Shown one piece after another: positions 1-10,771 of a DNA stretch of 64,000 bases. Positions within the stretch are counted from its first letter, which is position 1; every line of letters begins with the position of its first letter. Source of the stretch: Sanguinoderma infundibulare (lineage: Eukaryota; Basidiomycota; Agaricomycetes; Polyporales; Polyporaceae); the NCBI GenBank assembly GCA_032821775.1, contig JAVLRN010000009.1, forward strand, positions 744,001 to 808,000, written 5' to 3'. Under the pieces are notes generated by a model. It saw only the letters and a list, made by a program, of their open reading frames with translations. It searched no databases and was not told where the DNA came from. The translations under genes and the position numbers were made by a program.

Positions 1-459
1 GTCGCAGCCTTATGACATTAACTAATATTACACACACCCTATCGTCTATCGCAATCGATCCGTCGAATTTCTCGTAGTCCTCCGCCGGCCGTACCTTGGC
101 CAGATGCAGATCAGCAGATGTGTGAGCGTGTGTAGCGAGATGGAGGAAAGTCCATAGAGTCCACATGTTCATCAGGTAGGCCACTTTAATGGCGGGCTGC
201 ACAAGGAGCATCTTGTGCGCGATTTCTTGTCGCAATTGAGCTGGGTCTCGGGGTGGCCCCGTGCTGGACGGTGGTACGTACGACGGTGGCCGTTTGAGAG
301 CAGATAGTGGCAACGGCGTGCGGAGGACAGCAGGGCTGGAGGCGGGAGAACCTGAAGGTTGCTTGAAGGGGACTGCGTAGAAGGCTGGTGACGTCAGGTG
401 ACTGGACGCGACTCGCGTCTGGCGCGAGCAGGACGCGCATATTAGAATTCGATTTCGTC
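1..459 (-). CDS. Partial coding region of an unrecognised protein running off the left edge
   Basis: On the minus strand one frame stays open from about 459 down to the window edge and reads like protein: a Pro/Ser-rich stretch (KRPPSYVPPSSTGPPRDP) followed by AQLRQEIAHKMLLVQPAIK and a charged segment (RPAEDYEKFDGSIAIDDR). The piece between them, about 91-185, is rich in Trp, Leu and His and could instead be an intron. A possible donor lies near position 35. I found no convincing ATG in this frame. An ATG in another frame near 467 begins MLRTKSNSNMRVLLAP and may be the true start if a splice joins the frames. The gene would be divergent from the GH63 gene that starts at 530. I do not recognise the family. 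Confidence 0.35.
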
Positions 460-529
460 CTCAGCATGGACCAACCCCTCACCGTCCAACCCCTCCAATC
501 TCTACCCCCTCACCATCTCCCTGCCCGCC

Positions 530-3500
530 ATGGCGCAGCAGAACGCCAACGCCAGGAATCTCCAGGCCAGGATTTTCCGCGGCCAGAACGGCGACAAGCT
601 CAACCTCAGCAACCTCCCCAACCCCGTCCTCGCCGCCAAAGGGCCTAGCCCGCCGAAGCGGCCCCAAGAGCAGACGGCCCCCAAGGAGAACGCCGACACC
701 AGGCCGTTCCGCCAGAGGGTCGCCGAGAAGCTTGGTGCAGAGTACCATGGCGCGGAGCGCTATCGTCTAGACCAGGACACCAACAAGGAACACCACTGGA
801 AGCGGTGGGGTCCTTATCTTAGCGACAGACAATGGGTGCGTCGCGTTCATTCTCCCCTATCGGTTAGGCGGAAACTGGTCGTTCTGATTCCAACCGTTCG
901 TGGCGTGACACGCGTTGTGTGTGTATAGGCGACCGTCCGTGAGGACTACTCCGACAACGGCGACGCATGGAGCCACTTCCTGCACGAGCACGCCCGCTCG
1001 CGCGTGTACCGCTGGGGCGAGGACGGCATCGCCGGCATCTCCGACAACCACCAGCGGCTCTGCTTCGCGCTCTCTCTCTGGAACGGCCAGGACCGCATCC
1101 TCAAGGAACGTCTCTTTGGCGTGACGGGACACCAGGGGAACCATGGCGAGGACGTCAAGGAGCTGTACTACTACCTCGACTCGTCCCCGACCCACTCGTA
1201 CATGAAATTCCTCTACAAGTACCCCCAGAAGGCGTACCCGTACGAGCAACTCGTCCGCGAAAACGTCAATCGCGACCGTAACGTGGCCGAGTTCGAGATC
1301 TTGGACTCTGGCATGTTCGATGACGATCGTTACTGGGACGTGTTCATGGAGGTATGTTGTTCTTGTTCGTCTTTATGATCTAACCCATGCTCATGTTCTT
1401 CTGCAGTACGCCAAGGACGAGCAGGACCCGGACAGCGTCTACGTCCGCATCACTGCTTACAACCGTGGGCCTGACCCCGCGACGCTTCATATCGTTCCTC
1501 AGCTCTGGTTCCCTAACACTTGGTCGTGGTCCAACAACCCCCCTCCGAAGCCCTCGATGTGGGCCTCCGGAGACGGGGTCGTGACCGCCCAGCACCCTAC
1601 TCTGGGCAAGTATCATCTCTACTGCCTTCCTTCGCCGCCTCCCGTCGACAACCGCGGCGGGCTCTCGGTCGGCGCGAACGGAGAGCCCGAGCCCGTCGAG
1701 GCGGACTTGCTCTTTACCGAGAACAACACCAACTACCATCGCTTGTACGGTGGCCAGAACGAGACTCCGTTCGTCAAGGACGCCTTCCATGACCACATCG
1801 TGCCCTCCCACCGGCCCAAAGGCGACGACGGACAGCCGGGCTTCTTCCACACCAAGATCCGCTCAAGCTATAGGCAGAAGCGCGAGCACGAAGAGAGCTC
1901 GAGTTCTGGAGAGGAGCAAGGCCCTCGCACTCCATTCCCCGCAGGCCCCTCTTACGTCAACCCAGCGAGGCGCGGCACCAAGTCTGCGGCTCACTACGTC
2001 TTCCGCGACGTTCCCCCGCACGGCGGCTGCGCGGTCGTTCGCCTGAAGCTCACGCCCCGCACTCCTCGTGACGATCCCAGCATCGAGGACGAGACTGTCT
2101 TCGATGAGACTGTCGAGGAGCGGCGCGGGGAGACGGACGAGTTCTACTCCGGACTCGTCCTGGGCCCCATCAGCGACGATTTCAAGCAGATCATGCGTCA
2201 GGCTCTGGGTGGTATGCTTTGGACCAAGCAGTTCTACCAGTTCATCCAGGCGGATTGGATCAAGGGCGACCCTGCTCAGCCTCCGCCTCCTCCTAACCGG
2301 AAGAACATTAGGAACAAGGTATGTTTTCAGTGCCATCGATGTAGTAATTCTCAGACTCACGACGTTCTTGCAGAGCTGGAAGCATCTGCACATTGAAGAC
2401 ATCCTGTCTATGCCCGACAAGTACGTCTTCCGCTGCATGTGCGCACGTAATCTTGACCGATCGCCGCATCATTAGGTGGGAATACCCCTTCTTCGCAGCA
2501 TGGGATACGGCATTCCATTGCATTCCGCTGGCCGTGGTCGACCCCAGTTTTGCGAAGAAGCAGCTCCTTTTGCTGACGCGGGAATGGTACATGAAGCCCG
2601 ACGGCCAGATCCCCGCCTACGAGTGGAACTTCGGCGACGTAAATCCACCCGTGCACGCATGGTGAGCAACATTTACGTGGTTTGCATTGACGTGATCTTA
2701 CCTCTCCGCAGGTCGGCGTTCCGCGTGTTCAAGATCGAGCGCAAGTTGTACGGGCGCGAGGACCTCCAGTTTTTGGAGAGCGTCTTCCAGAAGCTGCTTC
2801 TGAACTTCACCTGGTAGGCCCAGATGGTTATTTATGTACTGTGTCGCTTATCAGAGCCGCGATAGGTGGGTGAACCGAAAGGACCAAGGCGGAAACAACG
2901 TGTTCGAGGGTGGCTTCTTGGGTCTCGACAACATCGGTGTTTTCAACCGCTCGGAGGCCCTTCCCACAGGCGGATCGCTCCGCCAGGCAGACGGAACAGC
3001 GTGGATGGCGTTCTACTGCTTGAACATGTGAGTGTAATTTTCGAGGTGGTGTTCACTTCCCACATTAATATCCGTCGCGCGACTCTGGACAGGCTGAGCA
3101 TCGCGCTGGAGCTTGCGAAGCACAACCCGACGTATGAAGACATCGCGTCCAAGTTCTTCGAGCACTTCATCTTCATTGCCGACGCGATGACGTACCGCGA
3201 CGGGGAGGAGCGGCAGAGCTTGTGGAACGAGCAGGACGGGATGTACTACGACGCGATCCAGTTCGACAGCGGGCACACGATGCAGCTGCCGGTGCGCAGC
3301 TTGGTCGGGCTGATCCCACTGTATGCGACGCTCACGCTGGAGCCGGCGGTCGTGAACCGGTTCCCGGGCTTCAAGAAGCGCATGCAGTGGTTCCTCGATA
3401 ACAGATCGGAGATGTCGATGCGGAACATGGCTAACATGAAGGGTGCGTTCGCTTTGATTGGGCCTTTGAGATGAACGATTGGGGTTGACTTTCATTGCGC

Positions 3501-4704
3501 TAGCCCGCGGCCGCGACGAGCGTCGCTTGCTAGCTCTCGCGAGTAAGGACCGTCTGGTCCAGATCTTGGAGAAGATGCTGGACGAAGACGAGTTCTTCAG
3601 TGACCATGGCATTCGCTCGTAAGTGACGTCCGGCGCTGCGATGCGTCGATTAACACGCTAATGGGGTCGTCCTTAGGCTTTCGAAGAAGCACAAGGACCA
3701 ACCTTGGGGAATGGACGTCAACGGCGAGCGGTACGAAGTCAACTACTGGCCGGGAGACTCCAAGTCCGGCATGTTCGGTGGGAACTCGAACTGGCGGGGT
3801 CCCATCTGTAAGTGAAGCTCGTTCATCTGTCCATGCGTACCTGGCTCAGTTGGAATCTCTCAGGGCTTGCTGTGAACTTCCTTCTCATCGAGAGTCTGCA
3901 GCGCTTCTATCAGTTCTACGGTGACGAGATCCAGGTCAGTACTAGTTGGCATCATAGGATGTCTCTGCAATGTCAGTGTCTCATGCGTGTGGGTGTGCTC
4001 GACAGGTGGAGTGCCCGACTGGGAGCGGAGATTACATGAACCTGGTGCAGGTCGCGGAGGAGATCCAGCACCGCATCATCCACATCTTTGGGCGGGACCT
4101 CGAGGGCAAGCGCGCCGCCAACGGCGGCAATCCGAAGCTTGACCATGACCCGCACTTCCGTGACTACGTTTGGTTCTACGAGGTGCGTCCGTGCCTCGAT
4201 GTATCCCGTTTCAGTTTGATTTGCGTTTCGGTGCCCGATTGCGGCGGGGATGGCTGATGCTTGCTCCTGCATGGCAGTACTTCCATGCGGACGACGGGAG
4301 GGGCCTCGGGGCGTCCCATCAGACGGGATGGTGAGCATCAGTCTGTTTAGATTCGTTGGGTGCTCGGTACTGATATGCTTGTAAAGGTCCGGTCTGGTGG
4401 CATATCACATCCTGCAGAGCGGCGCGACGTGCAGGTTGCCGAAGACTCCGAAGAGTAAGCAACATCCCCCAACTATCATCTCTGGTTGCGGGAACTGACA
4501 GATTTGTCTATCTAGCGCCTCGCAGTCTCGCGCACCACTACTTCGACGTGAGACCCTGGGCTTCTTCGTTTCTAAATGTATGTCGTACTGATATATTATT
4601 TCTGCTTGCAGGACACCGCGGACGATGGCGATGAGGCGCCTTCGGTCCAGAGTGCGTACACGGATCTGAACACGCTTGGTGATATATCCCCGTCGGCCTT
4701 GTAG
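530..4704 (+). CDS. Glycoside hydrolase family 63 (bacterial-type) protein
   Basis: Predicted intracellular glycosidase of the GH63 (alpha/alpha)6-barrel family, in the branch related to bacterial glucosidase/mannosylglycerate hydrolase rather than ER processing glucosidase I. I see no signal peptide or membrane segment, so a cytosolic role on a small glycoside is likely; the substrate is not readable. Sixteen exons: 530-835, 929-1351, 1407-2318, 2374-2420, 2476-2661, 2712-2813, 2866-3027, 3093-3442, 3504-3618, 3677-3807, 3864-3934, 4006-4182, 4278-4330, 4387-4454, 4516-4547, 4612-4704. All introns are GT-AG and the frame is kept, giving about 1075 aa. Recognisable blocks are [15 protein letters not shown] near residue 90, [31 protein letters not shown], the Gly/Trp-rich [20 protein letters not shown] and, near the C-terminus, [20 protein letters not shown]. 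The ATG at 530 opens a disordered basic N-terminus of about 80 residues. Confidence 0.88.
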
Positions 4705-5069
4705 ACGGACTGTCTGCCTGTCCCTGGACACAAAAGATAGAGTTCCAGCGCTGCTCACTGCCTACCCCCCATATGCCATATCCATCTTCGTCAGGACGTT
4801 TTTCCATAGATTCTTGCAATATCTCTCGCTCCTTTTCACCGTCTCTGCCTCGTCTCGTCACATCCAGCTTCTCGAGAAAAAAAACCGGATTGCGACTTCC
4901 TGTCTCACCGCTACTAGCACGTAGATGTTGTATACATAGCCCCATGGGGTCGGAGTCCCATGCATGTACGCTCAGTTGTAACGATTTATCCATCTGATGT
5001 TTCACAGTCGCACGTCAAGAGAGCGCCGGCTGCGCAGCAACTTGGTATCTAACCACCACCAACGGCGCC
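4705..5069. other. Intergenic, GH63 3' end to lipocalin-like 5' end
   Basis: Pyrimidine-rich stretch between two genes on the same strand. It should hold the 3' UTR of the GH63 gene and the promoter of the next. I see no ORF with protein-like character. Confidence 0.5.
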
Positions 5070-5951
5070 ATGACGGCAGCATCTGAATCTGCAAGCGGCG
5101 AGATTGTGCTGCACCCTCCGGAGGAACACAATCCCCCGATTGATTTGGACCTCGAACAGTTCATGGGGACATGGTTCGTGGGCGCTGCTGTTATGTCCTG
5201 GAGAGGTGGCAGAGATATTGACGAGGACGCTATTGTAGGCATGTGACACACTCGACGTTGCCGCTCTGGAAAGTAAGTACATACTGCCGTGTTCTTGCAG
5301 GGGCAGACATCACTTGTCGCGTCCCTCGCAACGAGAGGCTGTCCAGCTCGGTGAAGTGCAGCATGATACACATGAGTGCTGATAATCGGACAGTCTAGGA
5401 AGGACGTCACGATCACGTATACGCTCAAGACAGCCCCGTCGGACGAGACGGTCAAGTTCGACGACGTCGTCGAGTATCGCTCGAAATCCGACGGCTCCAC
5501 CTCGCCGCGCAGCCGCGTCGTCGGCGTCGACACGCTCGTCATGCACCCAGACTCCGCCGCCCCTCCGCCGCCGCCCGCCTCAGCGTTAGCCGGACCCTCC
5601 GGTGGCAACGCGTCAAGCCCCCCAGGCATGCCAAAGCCCGCCCGGACGCGGTACAAGTGGCGGGGCAAGGGCTGGCTGGCGGTCGCCTCCTCGCGCTGGC
5701 AGCTCCTGGGCTGCAGCACGGACCATTCGCCCGGGCACGCCGGCGCGTGGGCGGTGACCTACTTTGAGAAGACGCTCTTCACGCCCGCGGGCCTCGACAT
5801 CTACGCGCGCACGCCCGAGGGCCTCCCCGGGGGCGTCGTGGCGGAGATCGTGGCCAAGGCCAAGGCCCTGGGCGGGGAGGTCGCGAAGCTCGCCGAGGCG
5901 TTCTTCGAGGTCGAGCGGAGTGGGGTGGGCGGTGGGAAGGGTGCCGAGTGA
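5070..5951 (+). CDS. Lipocalin-like small-ligand-binding protein
   Basis: Three exons (5070-5173, 5239-5272, 5394-5951) give about 231 aa with the frame kept. The spliced N-terminus reads FMGTWHVTHSTLPLWK, carrying the G-x-W signature of the first lipocalin strand. Later blocks (DVTITYTLK, RYKWRGKGWLAVASSRW, AWAVTYFEKTLFTPAGLDIY) alternate polar and hydrophobic residues like successive strands of a beta-barrel, and the last resembles the end of bacterial Blc-type barrels. A Pro/Ala/Ser-rich insert of about 25 residues (near 120-145) interrupts the barrel. An Ala/Glu-rich helix and a Gly/Lys tail close the protein. There is no signal peptide, so it is probably cytosolic. The family call rests on motif order only; ligand and role are unknown. 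Confidence 0.62.
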
Positions 5952-7140
5952 GGGTTGACGTGAATTTCGCGGAAGAGGCCCACCGGGGACGGCCTGAGGG
6001 CCGCCGCCTGGCGATCGAGGGGTTGGTTGCATAGGCTGTGTGCCCGATCGAGGATCGGGAAGGTAGAGCACCGAAGATTGACGGACTGAACTGCCCCGGG
6101 CCATATGGCACCTGCCCCGTGCACTAAATCCCTCGGAATTTTCGATACCAGTGTCTAAAGCTTGTTACAAGCTGCCAACCGATAGCATCATGTCCCGATG
6201 AGCAAATTCCTTCGTCTGAACGCCAAACCCGGAGCACCGGAAAGAGGAATCTGAGGGCATACACACGCACACTCGAACTTGAGAAGGAAATGGGAGATTC
6301 AATAAAATAATGTATGTATTCCATCAAGGCCAGCCTAAGCAAACGATCGACTCTAGTAGATAATACACATAGTAGCCTGCACAACACGATGGCCGAGCCG
6401 GGAGGGACGACATCCCACGTCCCTGCCGCCTGACCGCCGTGCAAACGCTCCGCAGATTCGAATTCGGGAGACCAACCACGCGACGGACGGCGAAACGGCA
6501 GGGGACGGTGGTACGAGGGCGTGGGCGAGACATTGATAACATTGAACATGAGGTGGTGAGGGTGTTCGTCGGGGGTGGCGTGGTGGCTGGGCGGCAGGTG
6601 TGACGGGGAGAGGCTACACCGGAAACCATGGAAGGGCGGTAAGGGGGACCCGCGAGGAGAAAGAATGAAAGGCGGAAGGAGCGTGGACGGACGGCGCTGT
6701 AGCTCAGACAGTAATACAGAGGGAGAGAACACGTCCGGAACCGAGACGGGATGCGAGAGGAGCGGGATTGGAATGCATGACAACGACAGGCGGTCGAATA
6801 AAAACAATGCACGTGCGCGAACGAACATCGAGATACAGTAATGTAACGAGGAACGTGAGACAGTGGTAAGGCAATGACTCGAAGGATCGTACAGGTCGTG
6901 AGACACAGGCAGAGATGTGAGATGAGCGAAGAGAAGGCAAAGAGGAAAAACGAATGTGTGCATATGGTGCAGGTCCCCAAATTCAAGGTTAATGCCGGGT
7001 GTCAGATGTTAGTGATGGTGATGGGATGGGTGGAAGCGGCTACAGAAGGCAGGCGCGATGAGCAGGACATGAAGTGGAGCGAGATACAAACGCGAGGTTG
7101 ATGTGACGCAAGGGGCGAGAAAGTCAAAGGGCAGTCCAAC
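5952..7140. other. Convergent intergenic region between lipocalin-like gene and CDC24
   Basis: About 1.2 kb between two 3' ends. It presumably carries both 3' UTRs; the minus-strand side is T/C-rich over about 6150-7000. Short ORFs here lack protein-like composition. I see no RNA gene or repeat. Confidence 0.5.
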
Positions 7141-10100
7141 TCACTGCACGTAGAGCGTGACCTGGTTCCCAGGCCTGAACGACTCAAACGCCATCTGCAC
7201 GTCCTCTGTCGATCCCAGAGACACAAGATCACCGTCCTCGTCCTTGTACTTGACGCGAAGCGGGCCGTCATCTCGCCTGGGACCGCACAACCGGATCTTC
7301 TTCCCGACCTTGTCGACGAGTTCGGAGTACTCGGTTGACCGCGGCACCTGAATGACAAAAATGTCTTCGTGGAAGTGCACCTTGATCTTCACAGGTGGTG
7401 ACAAGCGCAGCTCCTCCTTCAGAGGCGGCGGCCCCATCTGGTCCAGATGTCCTCGCATCGAGCGGCTGGTCGTCATGCCTGCCAATGATGACTCGCTCGA
7501 ACCGTAAGGCGTGATCGGTGAACTGCTCGTGTGTGGCGAGTAATCCGCGCTGTCCGTTGACTGACTAGAGCCACTCCCACGCTTGCTTGACGACAGCGAG
7601 CCCTGGGTCCATTCTGTCCGAGTCGACGTGGGAAGTGGTGGAGGAGGTTGTTGCGGAGGGTTGTACGCCTGGGGCTGACTCGCACTTCTAGAGCGCATCG
7701 GTTGGTGCATCGTCGGCGTGGGCATGGGACTCGCCCCCCGCGACTCAGGACCCTCGTACGTCGAACGCAGCCGTGTTGAGCTGAACTGGCTGCGAAGGGC
7801 GGGACGAGGCGGTACGCCAGCGCCGAAGCTGGCGTCCGATCCATAGCTGCCAGTGTTCCGAGACATGATAGGACGTGCGGAAGCTGGAAGCTGCTGAAAC
7901 CCCGCGGCGCCGCTGGGCATAACCGGGGACGACGTGTGCCCATGACGCGCGCTTTGCGGGTACGGGAAATCTGGACGACGAGGCTGGCCCATGGGCGTGC
8001 CGCGGCCTGATGGTGAGCCGGCGCTCGCTGGCGGGTAGTCCTCGTACTCGTCGTCCGGGTCCTGCTCCATGTCAAAGCCATCATGGGGAGGATAGCCATG
8101 AGGGCCGTGCGCATAGCCATTAGCGTAAGGATGTGATGTCGATGGGACGGAATGCTCGTCGCTGGCGTAGGGATGACGCATGCGGCCGTTGATGGAAGCG
8201 GAGTGCGGAACGCCGGACGGATAGCCGGAAGATCCGTTGGAGAACATGGAGCTACGCTCATGAGCGTAAGAAGAGTGGGCTGAGCGAATCTGGGGGGATG
8301 GACTGGTGCTGTTGGCCACCTGCGCAAGACGCGCGAGACTGCGATCAGATGTCCTTCGACTCGCGGTCTCTTTGATGAGACGATTGAGCTGGTTCTCCCA
8401 GAGCTTGAGTTGCTCCTCGTTGCGGCAACGGAGGGTGAAAAACTCGAGGTCGTCGTCACCGCGCCACCATACAGCAAGTGAATACTGGCCTGGATTTGGT
8501 ATATGACACGAACTTAGCCGAGGATGACGCAAAGATCGGAGCACGACTGACCTTGAGAAATCTTGGGCACAGCCTGAGTGACATTGTTGAGGAAGATACG
8601 TCCCTTGAGAAGAAGCGGTGTGCTCTTCTTCTTGTTTGACGAACCCGCTCCGGAGAGGCCGAGGGCAGTTGATGGGGAAGTGGGTTTCTTGAGGATGGAG
8701 TTGCTCTTTCCCACCTTCTTGCCGTTGCCGGGCTGTGGGATGTACTCCTTGCAGCAGAGGATGATCTTCTCGAAAAGGAAGACATGATACTCGCGGTCGA
8801 CCTCGGATTTGGTGACGCTGAAGATGTCGTCGAGGAGGAGGGCGCCGAAATTAGAGATATGATGGCCCTTCCAATCCTCGACTCGGCCTTCGAGGTTCTT
8901 GACGGTCGCGTCGTTCTCCGCCCGTCGTTGTGCCTCGTTGATCTTATCGGTGATGCGCTTGGCAGAATCGACGCCGGCCTTGAGTTCGTCGATGTAGGGG
9001 TAGTCGGTATTATTAACGGCTTTGAGAAGCGACTATGAGAGGGCCATGTGAGCAGGTCGGGGGCTGATGGAGATGGGCGGGTGGCAAATACCTCCAAGAG
9101 CAGCGGGTATTTGCAAATCCGCTGCACGGGCTTGATTAGGAAGGCGGGAAGCTCGCCTTTCACATTGATGATATGATTAAGCGCCTAACATCATATGCGG
9201 TAAGCGGCAAGACGCAACCAAGGAGACGGGATCGCGTGCAACAGAAGAGCCAAGAAGCGAGGATTCGAGACTCACGGTCAGGTTGTGCTCCTCCTGGAGC
9301 ATAATCTCGGACGCCATGGTGTAGTTGGCACAGTAGGGCTCGTAGACAGCAAATTCTTCCTCCTATTGTTCCACATGTGGGCGTTGGATAGTCGGGCGGA
9401 TACAATGGGGCGTTAGAGCACGCGTCCGAGGCACAATGGCAGTTCCAGATTGAGTAAGGGGTTCCAAGGGTGGGGATACGGATCGACTCACATTCTCGGT
9501 GAAAGGGAGACCCCATCGCTGCTCGTTCCAAGGCAACTCGGCAATGCTCTCGACCTTAATGAGGAACTTTCGCTGAAAGTTCAAGAGCTTGTTGAGACCG
9601 GGGAACAAGAGATGGAGCGTGTCGCGGTCGAGGTAAGACACGGCCTCATCGCAGTATTTCTGGAGAGGCAGGTATTGTGGTGAGTGCCCGGGCCGAAGGC
9701 CGGAAGAATGGACAAGGAAGGATGGACGGAGACGGACCTGCATGACTTCCAGGTCCTGCACATACTTGCGTTCGGTGTCGACGAGCTCTTTGATGATGTT
9801 CGCCCGCGCACCGCCGGGCTCGGTCGAAGCTGTGGCAAGGGAGTTATCGGAGGAGAGGGATTCGGTGGATGCAAGAGCAGACGCAATTGCGGGAGAGGAA
9901 GGCGGGGACTCGAGGAAGAGGTCCTCGGGGAGCTGCTGGACGAGATTGATAACGTTGCTGACGACCTGTGCCGTATGGTCGATGAGCGGGCGGAGACAAG
10001 TTGTGGCAGAGAGAGACGAACCTTGACGAAGCCGTCTGTGGATGTACGGTCCCAAAGATCCCTGACCATGAACCCTTCGCAACCTGGGACTTGCTTGACA

Positions 10101-10489
10101 TTCATGCCGAAAAGAGCGATAGCGTGCTTCTGGGTACGCTCATTGGGCTCAAACGAGTGGACATCAGTCTCGACGGTGATAGGAGACGAAGCAGAGAGAG
10201 GGAGGAGGTTGTAGAGGTAGCACAAAGGAACACCGAGAGCGAATACGTCCCATAGTTGGGTGACGGGGTCAGTGGAACGCCGGGAGGAGTCTGGCTGTGC
10301 AGCGGCAGAGAACCAGTCTGAGAAGTCCTGGAGGTGCATTAGACGAGTGCGTAGGGAGGAGCATTGCTGATAGAGAGATGTGGACTGGGAGGCGGCCTTG
10401 TTGAGGAGGGTATTATTGGCGATGGGCGAATCGATGGTGGGGGGCAGGGAGGCGACCATAGACTTTTTGCGGCCTGCGACGGTGGCCAT
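7141..10489 (-). CDS. CDC24: Cdc24-type guanine nucleotide exchange factor for Cdc42
   Basis: Activates the polarity GTPase Cdc42 at sites of growth and budding. Seven exons from the ATG at 10489: 10489-10022, 9965-9738, 9659-9492, 9362-9276, 9184-9092, 9032-8552, 8489-7141; about 957 aa with phases consistent. Domain order is that of Cdc24. A CH-like region lies at about 45-155 (TQLWDVFALGVPLCYLYN). The RhoGEF (DH) domain spans about 205-385, with IIKELVDTERKYVQDLEVMQ at its start and FLIKPVQRICKYPLLLE in the conserved helix. The PH domain spans about 400-550 (YHVFLFEKIILCCKE, then YSLAVWWRGDDDLEFFTLRC). A Ser/Pro/Gln-rich linker of about 300 residues follows. The last 80 residues are a PB1 domain (PVKIKVHFHEDIFVIQVP to FRPGNQVTLYVQ), which should bind a Bem1-type scaffold. 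The linker is the likely site of phosphoregulation (inference). Confidence 0.95.
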
Positions 10490-10707
10490 GGCGTGGTCGA
10501 GGACGGTGGGGAGCCTCGAGTGAGAGGAGAGGAAGAAGTAGAGTAGGGTAGAGCACGGTTGCTTGAGAGATTGGGGGATAGAGACCGGATCCTCGCCGAC
10601 GCCCAACTCTGACACTCCCATAGACGCCCCTTCCCACACTCCTCCAATCAACTCCGCTCCTGTGTGGCCCTGTTTGCCCCCCATCAACCCCCGCGAACTC
10701 GCACTAG

Positions 10708-10771
10708 CCCCCTCCGCCCCGTGCCCCGGCCCCGGCCCCGCCTCCCACCGCCGCCCTGCCGCCCCCGCCCC
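10708..10771 (-). promoter_or_regulatory. Predicted G-quadruplex-forming G-run cluster upstream of CDC24
   Basis: On the strand that reads into CDC24 there are nine runs of three or more G (C-runs on the plus strand at 10708-10712, 10717-10720, 10724-10727, 10730-10733, 10736-10739, 10744-10746, 10754-10756, 10762-10766, 10768-10771). Every loop is 1-7 nt, so the pattern far exceeds the usual four-run G4 rule. It lies about 220-280 bp before the CDC24 ATG, in promoter or 5' leader. If transcribed it would form on the mRNA sense strand. Function is inferred. Confidence 0.6.

Noticed and set aside
7473..8477. 334-codon minus-strand frame inside CDC24
   Set aside because: Overlaps the low-complexity linker of Cdc24 in another frame; the PH and PB1 domains lie in the other frame.
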